Shown here piece after piece: positions 16,795-24,043 of a stretch of 30,295 nt of DNA; positions within the stretch are counted from its first letter, which is position 1; every line of letters begins with the position of its first letter. The stretch is from an uncultured Chitinophagaceae bacterium (GTDB lineage Bacteria > Bacteroidota > Bacteroidia > Chitinophagales > Chitinophagaceae), in assembly GCA_937919945.1 (NCBI GenBank), contig CALESY010000163.1, positions 1-30,295 on the forward strand, in the 5' to 3' direction. The notes under the pieces were generated by a model, which saw nothing but the letters and a program-made list of their open reading frames with translations, ran no database searches and had not been told where the DNA came from. The position numbers and the translations under genes were made by a program.

Positions 16795-17382
16795 ATGAAA
16801 CGTGTATTGTTATTATTTATCGCTCTGGTGATGGCTGGCACAGTGACAATGGCATCTGATAAAAATAAAAAAACGACTACCCCTACCGCTAAAAATGAAA
16901 TAGAATGGATAAGCTTTGAAGAGGCTGAAAAACGCATGCAGAAAGAACCCCGCAAAGTATGGATAGATGTTTATACAGACTGGTGTGGTTGGTGCAAAGT
17001 GTTAGACAAAAAGACATTCTCTCACCCTGAGGTTATTAAATACATGAACACCAAATACTACGCCATCAAGTTTGATGCAGAACGTTTGGACAGTATTTCA
17101 TTCGGTGGCAAAAAATGGGGGTTCATGCCTGAATATAAAGCCAACGCATTGGCTGTGCAATTGATGAAGGGACAAATGTCTTACCCTACCAGTATCATCA
17201 TGACAGAGAATTTTCAAAATCCATCGCCTATACCCGGATATATAACCGTACCGCAAATTGAGGGTATTCTAAAGTACTTGGGAGAAGACACTTATAAAAC
17301 AACCAAGTACGAGGATTACAGCAAGACCTTTACACCCATCTGGAAGGAAATATTAACACCACTAGCGCCCAACGCTCACTAA
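16795..17382 (+). CDS. Exported thioredoxin-fold (DUF255-like) protein
   Basis: 195 residues from the ATG at 16795, which starts a good Sec signal (MKRVLLLFIALVMAGTVTMA, cleavage near 20). The longer frame from 16660 adds 45 residues that overlap the ubiX promoter and have no signal. The fold is thioredoxin-like with the redox motif WCGWC at 63-67 and a downstream cis-Pro region (MSYPTSIIM). It belongs with thioredoxin-domain proteins of the DUF255/thioredoxin_7 type that act on periplasmic disulfides. The nearby periplasmic MsrB lipoprotein fits an extracytoplasmic redox role (inference). Its stop overlaps nth by 4 bp in a tail-to-tail arrangement. Confidence 0.8.
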   Translation: MKRVLLLFIALVMAGTVTMASDKNKKTTTPTAKNEIEWISFEEAEKRMQKEPRKVWIDVYTDWCGWCKVLDKKTFSHPEVIKYMNTKYYAIKFDAERLDSISFGGKKWGFMPEYKANALAVQLMKGQMSYPTSIIMTENFQNPSPIPGYITVPQIEGILKYLGEDTYKTTKYEDYSKTFTPIWKEILTPLAPNAH

Positions 17383-18041
17383 TCTTTTTTAGCAACTAGA
17401 TACTGCATATCGCTTTTGTAATATTTGCAGATGGCTGTCAGCCCGCAGCGTTCGCATTTAGGCCTGCGTGCCAGACAGGTGTAGCGCCCATGCAGTATCA
17501 GCCAGTGATGCGCTTTATGTATTAGCTCTTGCGGTATGTTGGCTACCAATTGTTTTTCGCTCTGCAATACATTCTTGGCATTGGTAGTTAATCCTATCCT
17601 TGCTGATACACGAAACACGTGTGTATCTACAGCCATATTGGGCTGCTCGTAGATAACGGATGTAATGACATTAGCCGTCTTTCTGCCCACCCCCGGCAGC
17701 TTCACCAATTCCTCTACCGTATCGGGCACTTCACCATTGTAATTTTCTACCAGCATTTTTGCCATGCCCATCAGGTGTTTGGTTTTGTTATTGGCAAATG
17801 TTACGCTGCGTATAAAAGGCTCTATGTCTTCAAAACTTGCCTGTGCAAGTGTTTCAGGGGTAGGGAAAGCTTTGAATAAGGCAGGTGTTACTATATTCAC
17901 ACGTTTATCGGTACACTGTGCAGAGAGTATCACGGCTACCAAAAGCTGGTAGGGGTTTTCATAATGCAACTCCGTTTCAGCTTCCGGCATATTCTGCTGA
18001 AACCAGTCTATAATATAAGCATACCGTTCTTTCTTGGTCAT
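17379..18041 (-). CDS. nth: Endonuclease III
   Basis: 220 residues, a normal size. It is a bifunctional DNA N-glycosylase/AP lyase for oxidised pyrimidines in base-excision repair. The helix-hairpin-helix motif LPGVGRKTA is at 115-123, with catalytic Lys121 and Asp139 (AVDTHV). The 4Fe-4S cluster ligands C189, C196, C199 and C205 (CX6CX2CX5C) are all there, so it is a client of the isc system in this window. The gene overlaps the thioredoxin-like gene tail-to-tail by 4 bp. A TATTTTTA close to the -7 consensus lies about 25 bp upstream of the ATG. Confidence 0.95.
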   Translation of the reverse strand: MTKKERYAYIIDWFQQNMPEAETELHYENPYQLLVAVILSAQCTDKRVNIVTPALFKAFPTPETLAQASFEDIEPFIRSVTFANNKTKHLMGMAKMLVENYNGEVPDTVEELVKLPGVGRKTANVITSVIYEQPNMAVDTHVFRVSARIGLTTNAKNVLQSEKQLVANIPQELIHKAHHWLILHGRYTCLARRPKCERCGLTAICKYYKSDMQYLVAKKD

Positions 18042-18117
18042 TGTATTGGCTATGTGTGTAAAAATAAGAAACAGCCAGCCAATTAAGGAGACGGTTTTTA
18101 GTTATACTATTCGTTTT

Positions 18118-18639
18118 TTATTTAGTATCCGGCTCAAACTCCAACACTGCAGAGTTCATACAAAAACGCTTATAAGTAGGTGCGGGGCCATCATCGAAGA
18201 TGTGTCCCAGATGAGAATCACAACGCCAGCAGTTTACCTCTGTACGTACCATACCATGAGAGTTGTCTTCTTTGTACGTAACACTCTTATCTCCTAAAGA
18301 CTCATAAAAACTAGGCCATCCGCAACTGCTTGCAAACTTAGCATCCGAACGAAAAAGCGGGTTGCCACATACAGCACAGTAATACATTCCTTTAGTATCC
18401 GTATTCCAATATTTACCCGTAAAAGCCCATTCTGTTTCGGCTTCTCTACCTATTGCGTACACTTCTTTGGGTAATATTTTTTTCCATTCGGCATTGCTTA
18501 CATTCAGTTTATTAGTAGCAGTGCGAGAGTAGTGCGGATTGTTTTTATGTTCTTCGCTCATAGCATCATTTTTTTGTGCATTGGTACAGCTTGCTGTAAG
18601 CAGCGTACAGATGGTTAATATTAAACTTAAATATCTCAT
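18118..18639 (-). CDS. msrB: Peptide methionine-R-sulfoxide reductase MsrB, lipoprotein
   Basis: 173 residues. The N-terminus is a lipoprotein signal with lipobox LTASC, so Cys18 would be lipidated and the enzyme placed in the periplasm or at the outer membrane. The MsrB domain covers about 43-170. The zinc-binding cysteines are C88 and C91 (YYCAVCGN) and C137 and C140 (VNCWRCDSHLGH), and the catalytic Cys160 is in RFCMNS. A candidate resolving Cys106 lies in SSCGWPSF. It reduces methionine-R-sulfoxide in proteins. No MsrA is fused or adjacent. The extracytoplasmic location is a prediction from the signal. Confidence 0.93.
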   Translation of the reverse strand: MRYLSLILTICTLLTASCTNAQKNDAMSEEHKNNPHYSRTATNKLNVSNAEWKKILPKEVYAIGREAETEWAFTGKYWNTDTKGMYYCAVCGNPLFRSDAKFASSCGWPSFYESLGDKSVTYKEDNSHGMVRTEVNCWRCDSHLGHIFDDGPAPTYKRFCMNSAVLEFEPDTK

Positions 18640-18801
18640 ACAATTTACTTTATTAATAACTGTTTTATAAACGAATAGTTCATTTCTGCGGATTTCAGCC
18701 CATGTTAACGTTTATACAAATATCATTTAATAGCTAAAGTTTTATTGTCGTCTGATTTACAAAAGCTGATAATAGTCAGTATCGGGTAACTGTGTGTTCG
18801 A

Positions 18802-18809
18802 TACTTTTG
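18802..18809 (+). promoter_or_regulatory. -7 promoter element of CoA-transferase gene, near-leaderless
   Basis: TACTTTTG matches TAnnTTTG exactly and ends seven bases before the ATG at 18817, predicting a transcript with almost no leader. No convincing -33 box is seen. The 177-bp divergent spacer with msrB shows no other clear site. Confidence 0.5.
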
Positions 18810-18816
18810 TATTGTT

Positions 18817-20103
18817 ATGCAAATAGAATATGTTTCTGCTGCTGAGGCTGTAAGTCATGTACAAAGTAACTGCAGAGTTTTTATACATGGTAGTGCTGCT
18901 ACACCGCTAACATTGGTTAACGCATTACTTTCTAGAGCCGGTGAGGTTGCTAATGTGGAATTAGTATCTATCAGTACAATTGGTGATATTGATTGGGAAA
19001 AACCCGGCGTAACTGATAGTTTTTACCTCAACTCGTTGTTTGTATCTGCTAATGTACGCGAATGGGTAAACAGCCCTTATGGCGATTATGTGCCGGTTTT
19101 TTTAAGCGAAATTCCCAGGCTTTTTAAATCTGGTATTTTGCCAATAGATGTTGCATTAATACAGGTATCGCCTCCGGACAGCCATGGTTACTGCACATTA
19201 GGCACTTCGGTAGATGCTGCATTAACTGCAGTAAAAATGGCAGGTAAAGTAATAGCACAAGTTAATCCTGATATGCCACGTACGCATGGAGAAGGGCATA
19301 TACATATTTCAAAATTCACAGCTGCCATATGGGATAAGGTGCCTTTGCCGGAAGTTGACTACAGATGCAAAGCAGATAACACATCGTCGCAAATAGGTAA
19401 AAACGTTGCAGGAATTGTTGAAAATGGAGCAACCCTGCAAATGGGGATAGGCGCTATACCAGATGCTGTATTGCAATCGCTTACCAATCACAAAGCATTG
19501 GGCGTACATACAGAAATGTTTTCAGACGGGATAATACCATTAGTTGAAAAGGGAATCATCACAAATGAAAATAAAAAAGTAAGGCGCGGGAATATTGTCA
19601 CTTCGTTTATTATAGGAACGAAGAAAGTATATGATTTTGTAAATGATAATCCCAATGTGTTATTCATGGATGTTGCTTTTGTGAACGATACTACCGTTAT
19701 CAGGAAAAACCCGAAAGTAACTGCTATAAACAGTGCCATAGAGATAGACCTGACCGGACAGGTATGTGCCGATTCGATTGGTACTTACCAATACTCCGGT
19801 ATCGGCGGGCAGATGGACTTTATGCGTGGCGCTTCATTATCAGATGGTGGTAAGCCTATAATAGCACTGCCATCTGTTACAAATAAAGGTATATCGCGTA
19901 TTGTACCTTTTTTAAAGAAGGGTGCAGGTGTTGTTACTACCCGTGGGCATGTACACTATGTTGTTACTGAATACGGAGTAGTTAACTTATATGGAAAGAA
20001 TTTTGAACAACGTGCAAAACTATTGATAAGCATTGCTCACCCCGATCATAGGGAAACTTTAGACCGTGCATTCTTTGAAAGGTTTGGTAAATCTGCTATA
20101 TAA
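18817..20103 (+). CDS. Acetyl-CoA hydrolase/transferase family (4-hydroxybutyrate CoA-transferase-like)
   Basis: 428 residues, in line with the Cat1/4-hydroxybutyrate CoA-transferase family. Two tandem Rossmann-like CoA-transferase domains are present. The catalytic glutamate is predicted to be Glu233 in GVHTEMFSDG, preceded by the oxyanion-loop MGIGAIPDAV (209-218). The C-terminal GIGGQMDF (333-340) and TNKGISRIVP stretch are typical of the family. It moves CoA between short-chain carboxylates, or hydrolyses acetyl-CoA. The preferred acceptor (acetate, succinate, butyrate or 4-hydroxybutyrate) cannot be read from sequence. It stands alone with its own promoter and terminator. Confidence 0.9.
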   Translation: MQIEYVSAAEAVSHVQSNCRVFIHGSAATPLTLVNALLSRAGEVANVELVSISTIGDIDWEKPGVTDSFYLNSLFVSANVREWVNSPYGDYVPVFLSEIPRLFKSGILPIDVALIQVSPPDSHGYCTLGTSVDAALTAVKMAGKVIAQVNPDMPRTHGEGHIHISKFTAAIWDKVPLPEVDYRCKADNTSSQIGKNVAGIVENGATLQMGIGAIPDAVLQSLTNHKALGVHTEMFSDGIIPLVEKGIITNENKKVRRGNIVTSFIIGTKKVYDFVNDNPNVLFMDVAFVNDTTVIRKNPKVTAINSAIEIDLTGQVCADSIGTYQYSGIGGQMDFMRGASLSDGGKPIIALPSVTNKGISRIVPFLKKGAGVVTTRGHVHYVVTEYGVVNLYGKNFEQRAKLLISIAHPDHRETLDRAFFERFGKSAI

Positions 20104-20105
20104 TT

Positions 20106-20127
20106 AAGGGCTGTAATAACAGCCCTT
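20106..20127. terminator. Terminator between CoA-transferase and M16 genes
   Basis: A 9-bp inverted repeat, AAGGGCTGT and ACAGCCCTT, has the 4-nt loop AATA. It starts two bases after the CoA-transferase stop and precedes a weak T-rich stretch. It also lies just after the end of the converging M16 gene. Confidence 0.7.
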
Positions 20128-20134
20128 TACAATT

Positions 20135-21418
20135 TTATATAACTACTACTTCATGAAAATCTTTAGCATCCAGGTATTTTTGTGCCAATAGTTGCAACTC
20201 GCTTGCAGTAATGGTTTTGTAGATACGTATGTTGCGGTTGAAGTGCTCTATCGTCATGCCGTTCAGTATCAAGGTGCGCCAGCGTTGCAATATGGAGAAT
20301 GGCCCGTCGAGGTCGCCTAGCAGATTGCCGAGCAGGTAGTTTTTTACCAGCAACAGTTCTTCATCATCTGCCAACTCGTTGCGCAGCGTTTCCATCTCGT
20401 GGTATATCTCTTTTATAGCGGGCTCTACTACATCTCTGCCTACTTCTGTTTGTATTGTCAGTTCGCCACCATGCGCGTAGGGCGACAGTCCGCTGTATAT
20501 GCCGTATGTGTAGCCCTTCTCCTCACGTATATTACTCATCAACCGAGAGCCGAAGTAACCACCGAACAAAGTATTCAGCACTACCATGGGTGCAAAGTCT
20601 TCGTGGTGTCGGTTTGGAAACAATCGCCCTATGCGTATAGCACCCTGCACACCATCCGCATCGTTAACTATGTATTGTTTCTTTTCGGTTGATTGTATTA
20701 TATCAAATGTCATAGCATCGTGGTTGGTAACCGTTACTGCAGCTTTACCAAATACATCATCAATATTTTTCAGTGTATCATCGCCAAACTTACCTGCCAA
20801 AAAGATACGCACACCACCTAGGTCGAAATGCTTTTTGTAAAAAGCCAACAAGTCATCTCGCGTCAGGTTTTCGATGGTTTCTTTTTTAGTATATCTTCCG
20901 TACGGATGCTCGTTGCCAAACAAAGCAGCATCTATTCGCTGGTTGGCTACAAAATCACATTGGCGCAGGCTTACCATCAGGCGTTGCAGGCTGTTCTGCT
21001 TGTATATATCCAGTTCTGTTTGGGGGAATATAGCATCTGTCAGTACCTCATAGACTATAGGCAAGAGGCTGGGTATATGTTTGGTAAGTGTATGCAGTAT
21101 AATACTACTGTGGTCATTACCGGGTGCAACTTTGAGGCTCGCACCGTAAAATTCCAACGCTTCGTTTATTTCGTGTGCTGTACGTTTGCTTGTACCATTT
21201 TTCAGCAAGCCTGCCACTGCCTGCGATGTGGCTTGCTTTTCTTCATACCACAACCCCGCCGGAAACACCCAGCTTATCTCTACCACATCCTGCACACCTG
21301 CCTGTAGCCAGTAAAACGGTATGCCGTTGCTCAGCTTTTGCTCATTGATGGCAGGCAGCACGAAATCAAATTCTACCGCATCGTGTATGGCAGGTGGTGT
21401 TTTTCTGTCTAAAGTCAT
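20135..21418 (-). CDS. M16-family peptidase-like protein lacking the zinc site
   Basis: 427 residues from the ATG at 21418. It has two M16 (pitrilysin-like) half-domains. The usual HxxEH zinc motif is absent: the matching position reads AVAGLLKNGTSK before the TAHEINEALEFYGA helix. The C-terminal half keeps the R/Y substrate-binding motif (FGSRLMSNIREEKGYTYGIYSGL, about 313-335). This pattern is that of the non-catalytic partner in two-subunit M16 enzymes, such as mitochondrial processing peptidase alpha. No active partner is adjacent: the upstream gene, 9 bp away on the same strand, is a thioesterase. It may partner with an M16 subunit elsewhere or act as a stand-alone binding protein. Confidence 0.85.
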   Translation of the reverse strand: MTLDRKTPPAIHDAVEFDFVLPAINEQKLSNGIPFYWLQAGVQDVVEISWVFPAGLWYEEKQATSQAVAGLLKNGTSKRTAHEINEALEFYGASLKVAPGNDHSSIILHTLTKHIPSLLPIVYEVLTDAIFPQTELDIYKQNSLQRLMVSLRQCDFVANQRIDAALFGNEHPYGRYTKKETIENLTRDDLLAFYKKHFDLGGVRIFLAGKFGDDTLKNIDDVFGKAAVTVTNHDAMTFDIIQSTEKKQYIVNDADGVQGAIRIGRLFPNRHHEDFAPMVVLNTLFGGYFGSRLMSNIREEKGYTYGIYSGLSPYAHGGELTIQTEVGRDVVEPAIKEIYHEMETLRNELADDEELLLVKNYLLGNLLGDLDGPFSILQRWRTLILNGMTIEHFNRNIRIYKTITASELQLLAQKYLDAKDFHEVVVI

Positions 21419-21427
21419 TGTCAATAT

Positions 21428-21946
21428 TTAGTCTTTTACAAACAAAGCGCGTATCTCATCTGCATCCTGAGCTTTCATTCTGCCACCGAGCACCAGACGC
21501 AACTGTCGGCGACGTAATGCCCCGGCATACATTTTTTGTTCTTCTTCCGTCTGTGGCACTATTTCCTGCACTTTGCGCGGACGGCCATTGGGGTCTAATG
21601 CAACAAATGTAAGATATGCCTCGTTTGATAAGTATTTGTATTGTGCTGTCAGGTCTTCTCCCCATACTTTCAGGTACACTTCCATAGATGTGTTGAAAGA
21701 ACGAGTGAGCTTAGCTTCTATCGTCAGCAAGTTGCCCAGTTTAATGGGGTTGTTAAAAGATACATTATCAACCGATGCCGTTACTACGGGACAATTGCAG
21801 TGTTTTTGCGCGGCAATGGCAGCAGCTATATCCATCCAGTGCATCAGGCGGCCACCCATCAGGTTGCCCAGTGTATTGGTGTCATTCGGTAGTACCAGTT
21901 CGGACATGACAACGTATGTGTCTTGCGGATGCTTTTCTTTTGTCAT
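21428..21946 (-). CDS. Acyl-CoA thioesterase, hotdog fold (YciA/BFIT-like)
   Basis: 172 residues from the ATG at 21946, where family members usually begin (MTKEKHPQDTYVVMSELVLP). A longer frame from 21997 adds 17 residues across a promoter-like TAACTTTA and is less likely. It is a single hotdog domain with the LGNLMGGRLMHWMDIAAAIAA helix and the aspartate/glutamine active-site region typical of acyl-CoA hydrolases, which release CoA from acyl-CoA in the cytosol. A basic C-terminal tail (GALRRRQLRLVLGG) follows. It is 9 bp upstream of the M16 gene, so the two are probably co-transcribed. Chain-length specificity unknown. Confidence 0.9.
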   Translation of the reverse strand: MTKEKHPQDTYVVMSELVLPNDTNTLGNLMGGRLMHWMDIAAAIAAQKHCNCPVVTASVDNVSFNNPIKLGNLLTIEAKLTRSFNTSMEVYLKVWGEDLTAQYKYLSNEAYLTFVALDPNGRPRKVQEIVPQTEEEQKMYAGALRRRQLRLVLGGRMKAQDADEIRALFVKD

Positions 21947-22018
21947 CTCATCAATATTTTTAAAACGCGGTAAAGTTAGGGTAATTGCCAATGGCATACC
22001 CTATGCATGTATAAGAAA

Positions 22019-22041
22019 AAAGAGAGGTTATGCCTCTCTTT
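22019..22041 (-). terminator. Intrinsic terminator after the YHS lipoprotein gene
   Basis: AAAGAGAGG and CCTCTCTTT form a 9-bp stem with a 5-nt loop. Read on the minus strand, the hairpin runs into a T-rich tail (TTTTTTCTT), as expected for an intrinsic terminator ending the WD40-YHS unit. Confidence 0.85.
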
Positions 22042-22046
22042 CCATA

Positions 22047-22325
22047 TTAATGCAGTTTAGATGCGTATTTATCCGGATTGCCGTTGAAAGCCGTTTTGCA
22101 GGTTTCGCTGCAAAACCATACTGTATCATTATTATGTACGGTATATTCTGTCCACGTATTGTCTTTTACCATTTCACAAACAGGGTCCATCGGGCCGGTT
22201 GCAGCAGTTGTTTCTGTTGCAGTTGTTTCTGCTGCGGGTGCTTCAATTGTTGTATTGCCTTCGGGAGCATTACCGCAAGCTGCCATAGCTAATGAAGCAA
22301 ATAGTATTAATGCGAAACGTTTCAT
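22047..22325 (-). CDS. YHS-domain lipoprotein
   Basis: 92 residues from the ATG at 22325. The signal MKRFALILFASLAMAAC gives a good lipobox (AMAAC) with Cys17 as the lipidated residue. A Thr/Ala/Glu-rich linker (about 24-44) follows. The YHS domain starts at MDPVCEMVK and includes FCSETCKTAF, with paired cysteines that can bind metals such as copper or heavy metals. YHS domains are common next to metal transporters, but none is visible here. It starts 4 bp after the WD40 gene's stop, so it is the second gene of that unit and ends in a terminator. Confidence 0.85.
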   Translation of the reverse strand: MKRFALILFASLAMAACGNAPEGNTTIEAPAAETTATETTAATGPMDPVCEMVKDNTWTEYTVHNNDTVWFCSETCKTAFNGNPDKYASKLH

Positions 22326-22329
22326 CAAT

Positions 22330-23535
22330 TTAATTTTTTACAAAGGTAGTATTTGTTTCGCCTACGTCGGTTTGCATTTTCAGCAGATATGTTCCGGTTG
22401 GTAATGATGTGGTATATATTGTGGTTTTGTTAAAAGGCAGTTCATACATCTTGCCTGTCATATCATATATGCGTACATCTTTTACAGAGGCACCAATGTG
22501 TAAGCTATTTGTACATGGATTGGGGTAGATATTTATATCCTTACTCTCTATATTGCTTACACTTGTACTGAACAGCAAATCCCACAACTGAACATCGCCA
22601 TTGGCAGTACCCACAGCTATATACCTGCCGTTTGGCGATATATCAACAGAAAAAACAGTGCCGCTACCGGCCTTGCTGAAACTCTTTAATTGATTGCCGG
22701 TATTAAAGTCCCACATTCTAATGGTGCCATCTTTACTACCCGACACAATTTTGCTTCCATCGTCCGATACGTCAATAAACCGTACCTCGTCTGTATGTCC
22801 GTTCAGTGTACGCACCAATGTGCCTGTCGCAGCATCCCATATTTTGATGCTCTTGTCTTTGCTGCACGATACAATATAATTTCCGTTAGGCGTCATCTTT
22901 ACACCATATACCCAGTTACTATGCCCTGTAAAACTGCGTATGAGCACGCCAGATGTATCCCACAGTTTTACCATATTATCATCGCCGCCTGTTACTATTT
23001 TTTCCTGTGCTGCCCAGTCGCTGCACATCACCCAGTTATTATGTGCGTCGATACTATGCAACTGCGCACCGTTGATGGCATTGTATATAAACAGTTTTTT
23101 CGCCGAACTGCCCACCGCCAGTTTATTACCATCGGGCGAAAAGTTGACAGAGAATGAAAAGTTTACGTTGAGGTCTATATTATTGATAAGCGTTGGTGGT
23201 GTAGTGGTATAATCAAAAATCAAGAGGTTTCCCATCTCTTCTATTGCTGCCGCTTTTGTACCATTACTACTCAGCTTCACACCTTGTATACACAGCAGGT
23301 TACTATCTACCTGATAATCCCACAACATATTACCACTGTGTGTATCAAATATCCGCAACCAGGAAGGCGTACATTCCGAGCCACTGAATACCTTGTTGCC
23401 ATCTGCTGAAAACGAAACAGCATAGGTTTCTTTTTTGAATTGTGCGCAAGGCCTGTCCCATTTCAGGTTTTGTGCATTTGCATACATCGTAGCAACTAAA
23501 CACAATAGAATGGCAGGTAGTATTTTATATAGCAT
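22330..23535 (-). CDS. Secreted WD40-repeat protein with T9SS C-terminal sorting domain
   Basis: 401 residues from the ATG at 23535, which begins a Sec signal (MLYKILPAILLCLVATMYANAQ). The body holds about seven WD40 repeats (for example IKIWDAATGTLVRTLNGH and IRMWDFNTGNQLKSFS), forming a likely beta-propeller. The last about 75 residues are a type A T9SS sorting domain (NIYPNPCTNSLHI, VRIYDMTGKM, LPTGTYLLKMQ and FVKN). The protein is thus predicted to cross the outer membrane by the type IX system and stay on or leave the cell surface. WD40 propellers mostly bind partners; no enzymatic motif is seen. It is the first gene of the unit with the YHS lipoprotein. Confidence 0.88.
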   Translation of the reverse strand: MLYKILPAILLCLVATMYANAQNLKWDRPCAQFKKETYAVSFSADGNKVFSGSECTPSWLRIFDTHSGNMLWDYQVDSNLLCIQGVKLSSNGTKAAAIEEMGNLLIFDYTTTPPTLINNIDLNVNFSFSVNFSPDGNKLAVGSSAKKLFIYNAINGAQLHSIDAHNNWVMCSDWAAQEKIVTGGDDNMVKLWDTSGVLIRSFTGHSNWVYGVKMTPNGNYIVSCSKDKSIKIWDAATGTLVRTLNGHTDEVRFIDVSDDGSKIVSGSKDGTIRMWDFNTGNQLKSFSKAGSGTVFSVDISPNGRYIAVGTANGDVQLWDLLFSTSVSNIESKDINIYPNPCTNSLHIGASVKDVRIYDMTGKMYELPFNKTTIYTTSLPTGTYLLKMQTDVGETNTTFVKN

Positions 23536-23590
23536 AATAGATTGTTTGTTACTATTAAGACGGGCTACCTCTGAAAAAAGCAAGCATCTA

Positions 23591-24040
23591 TTAATTGTTT
23601 TTAAGCATTTCAATATGCGGTATACCATCTTCCATGTATGTGTCGCTTACTTGTGCAAAGCCTATACTTTCGTAAAAACCTTTCAGATATAGTTGTGCAC
23701 CTATGCGTATGGGATTGTTGCCAAAGGCCTCGATAGTTTTTTCAACAGACAAGCGCATTAACTCCCTACCCAATCCTTTACTGCGATAATCAGGGTCTGT
23801 TACCACCCTTCCTATGGAAGCCTCTGCATAAGACACACCGGCAGGTACTATACGGCTGTATGCTACCAATGCGTTATCTGCAAAGCCCATCAGGTGCATG
23901 CATTTCGTGTCTTTATCGTCCATATCCTGAAACACGCAATTCTGCTCTACTACAAACACCTTGCTACGTAGCTTCAGTATTTCATACAACTCGTAGTTGC
24001 TTAGTTCGTTAAATGCTTTCAGTCGCCAGTTGAGTTGCAT
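23591..24040 (-). CDS. elaA: GNAT acetyltransferase, ElaA family
   Basis: 149 residues. The ElaA pattern is visible: LYEILKLRSKVFVVEQNCVFQDMDD near the N-terminus (about 18-42), the central ASIGRVVTDPDYRSKGLGRELM acetyl-CoA loop (about 74-95, with RxxGxG-type RSKGLG) and the C-terminal FYESIGFAQVSDTYMEDGIPHIEM motif. It transfers an acetyl group from acetyl-CoA; the substrate of ElaA is not established. It starts 3 bp after the membrane protein gene on the same strand and is probably co-transcribed with it. Confidence 0.88.
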   Translation of the reverse strand: MQLNWRLKAFNELSNYELYEILKLRSKVFVVEQNCVFQDMDDKDTKCMHLMGFADNALVAYSRIVPAGVSYAEASIGRVVTDPDYRSKGLGRELMRLSVEKTIEAFGNNPIRIGAQLYLKGFYESIGFAQVSDTYMEDGIPHIEMLKNN

Positions 24041-24043
24041 AGC

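Noticed and set aside
18666..18716. Inverted repeat TATAAACG/CGTTTATA in the msrB-CoA-transferase spacer
   Set aside because: The 8-bp arms are A/T-rich and 35 bp apart, so a chance match is likely.
21947..21997. 17-residue N-terminal extension of the thioesterase
   Set aside because: It crosses a promoter-like TAACTTTA, and family members normally start at the ATG at 21946.
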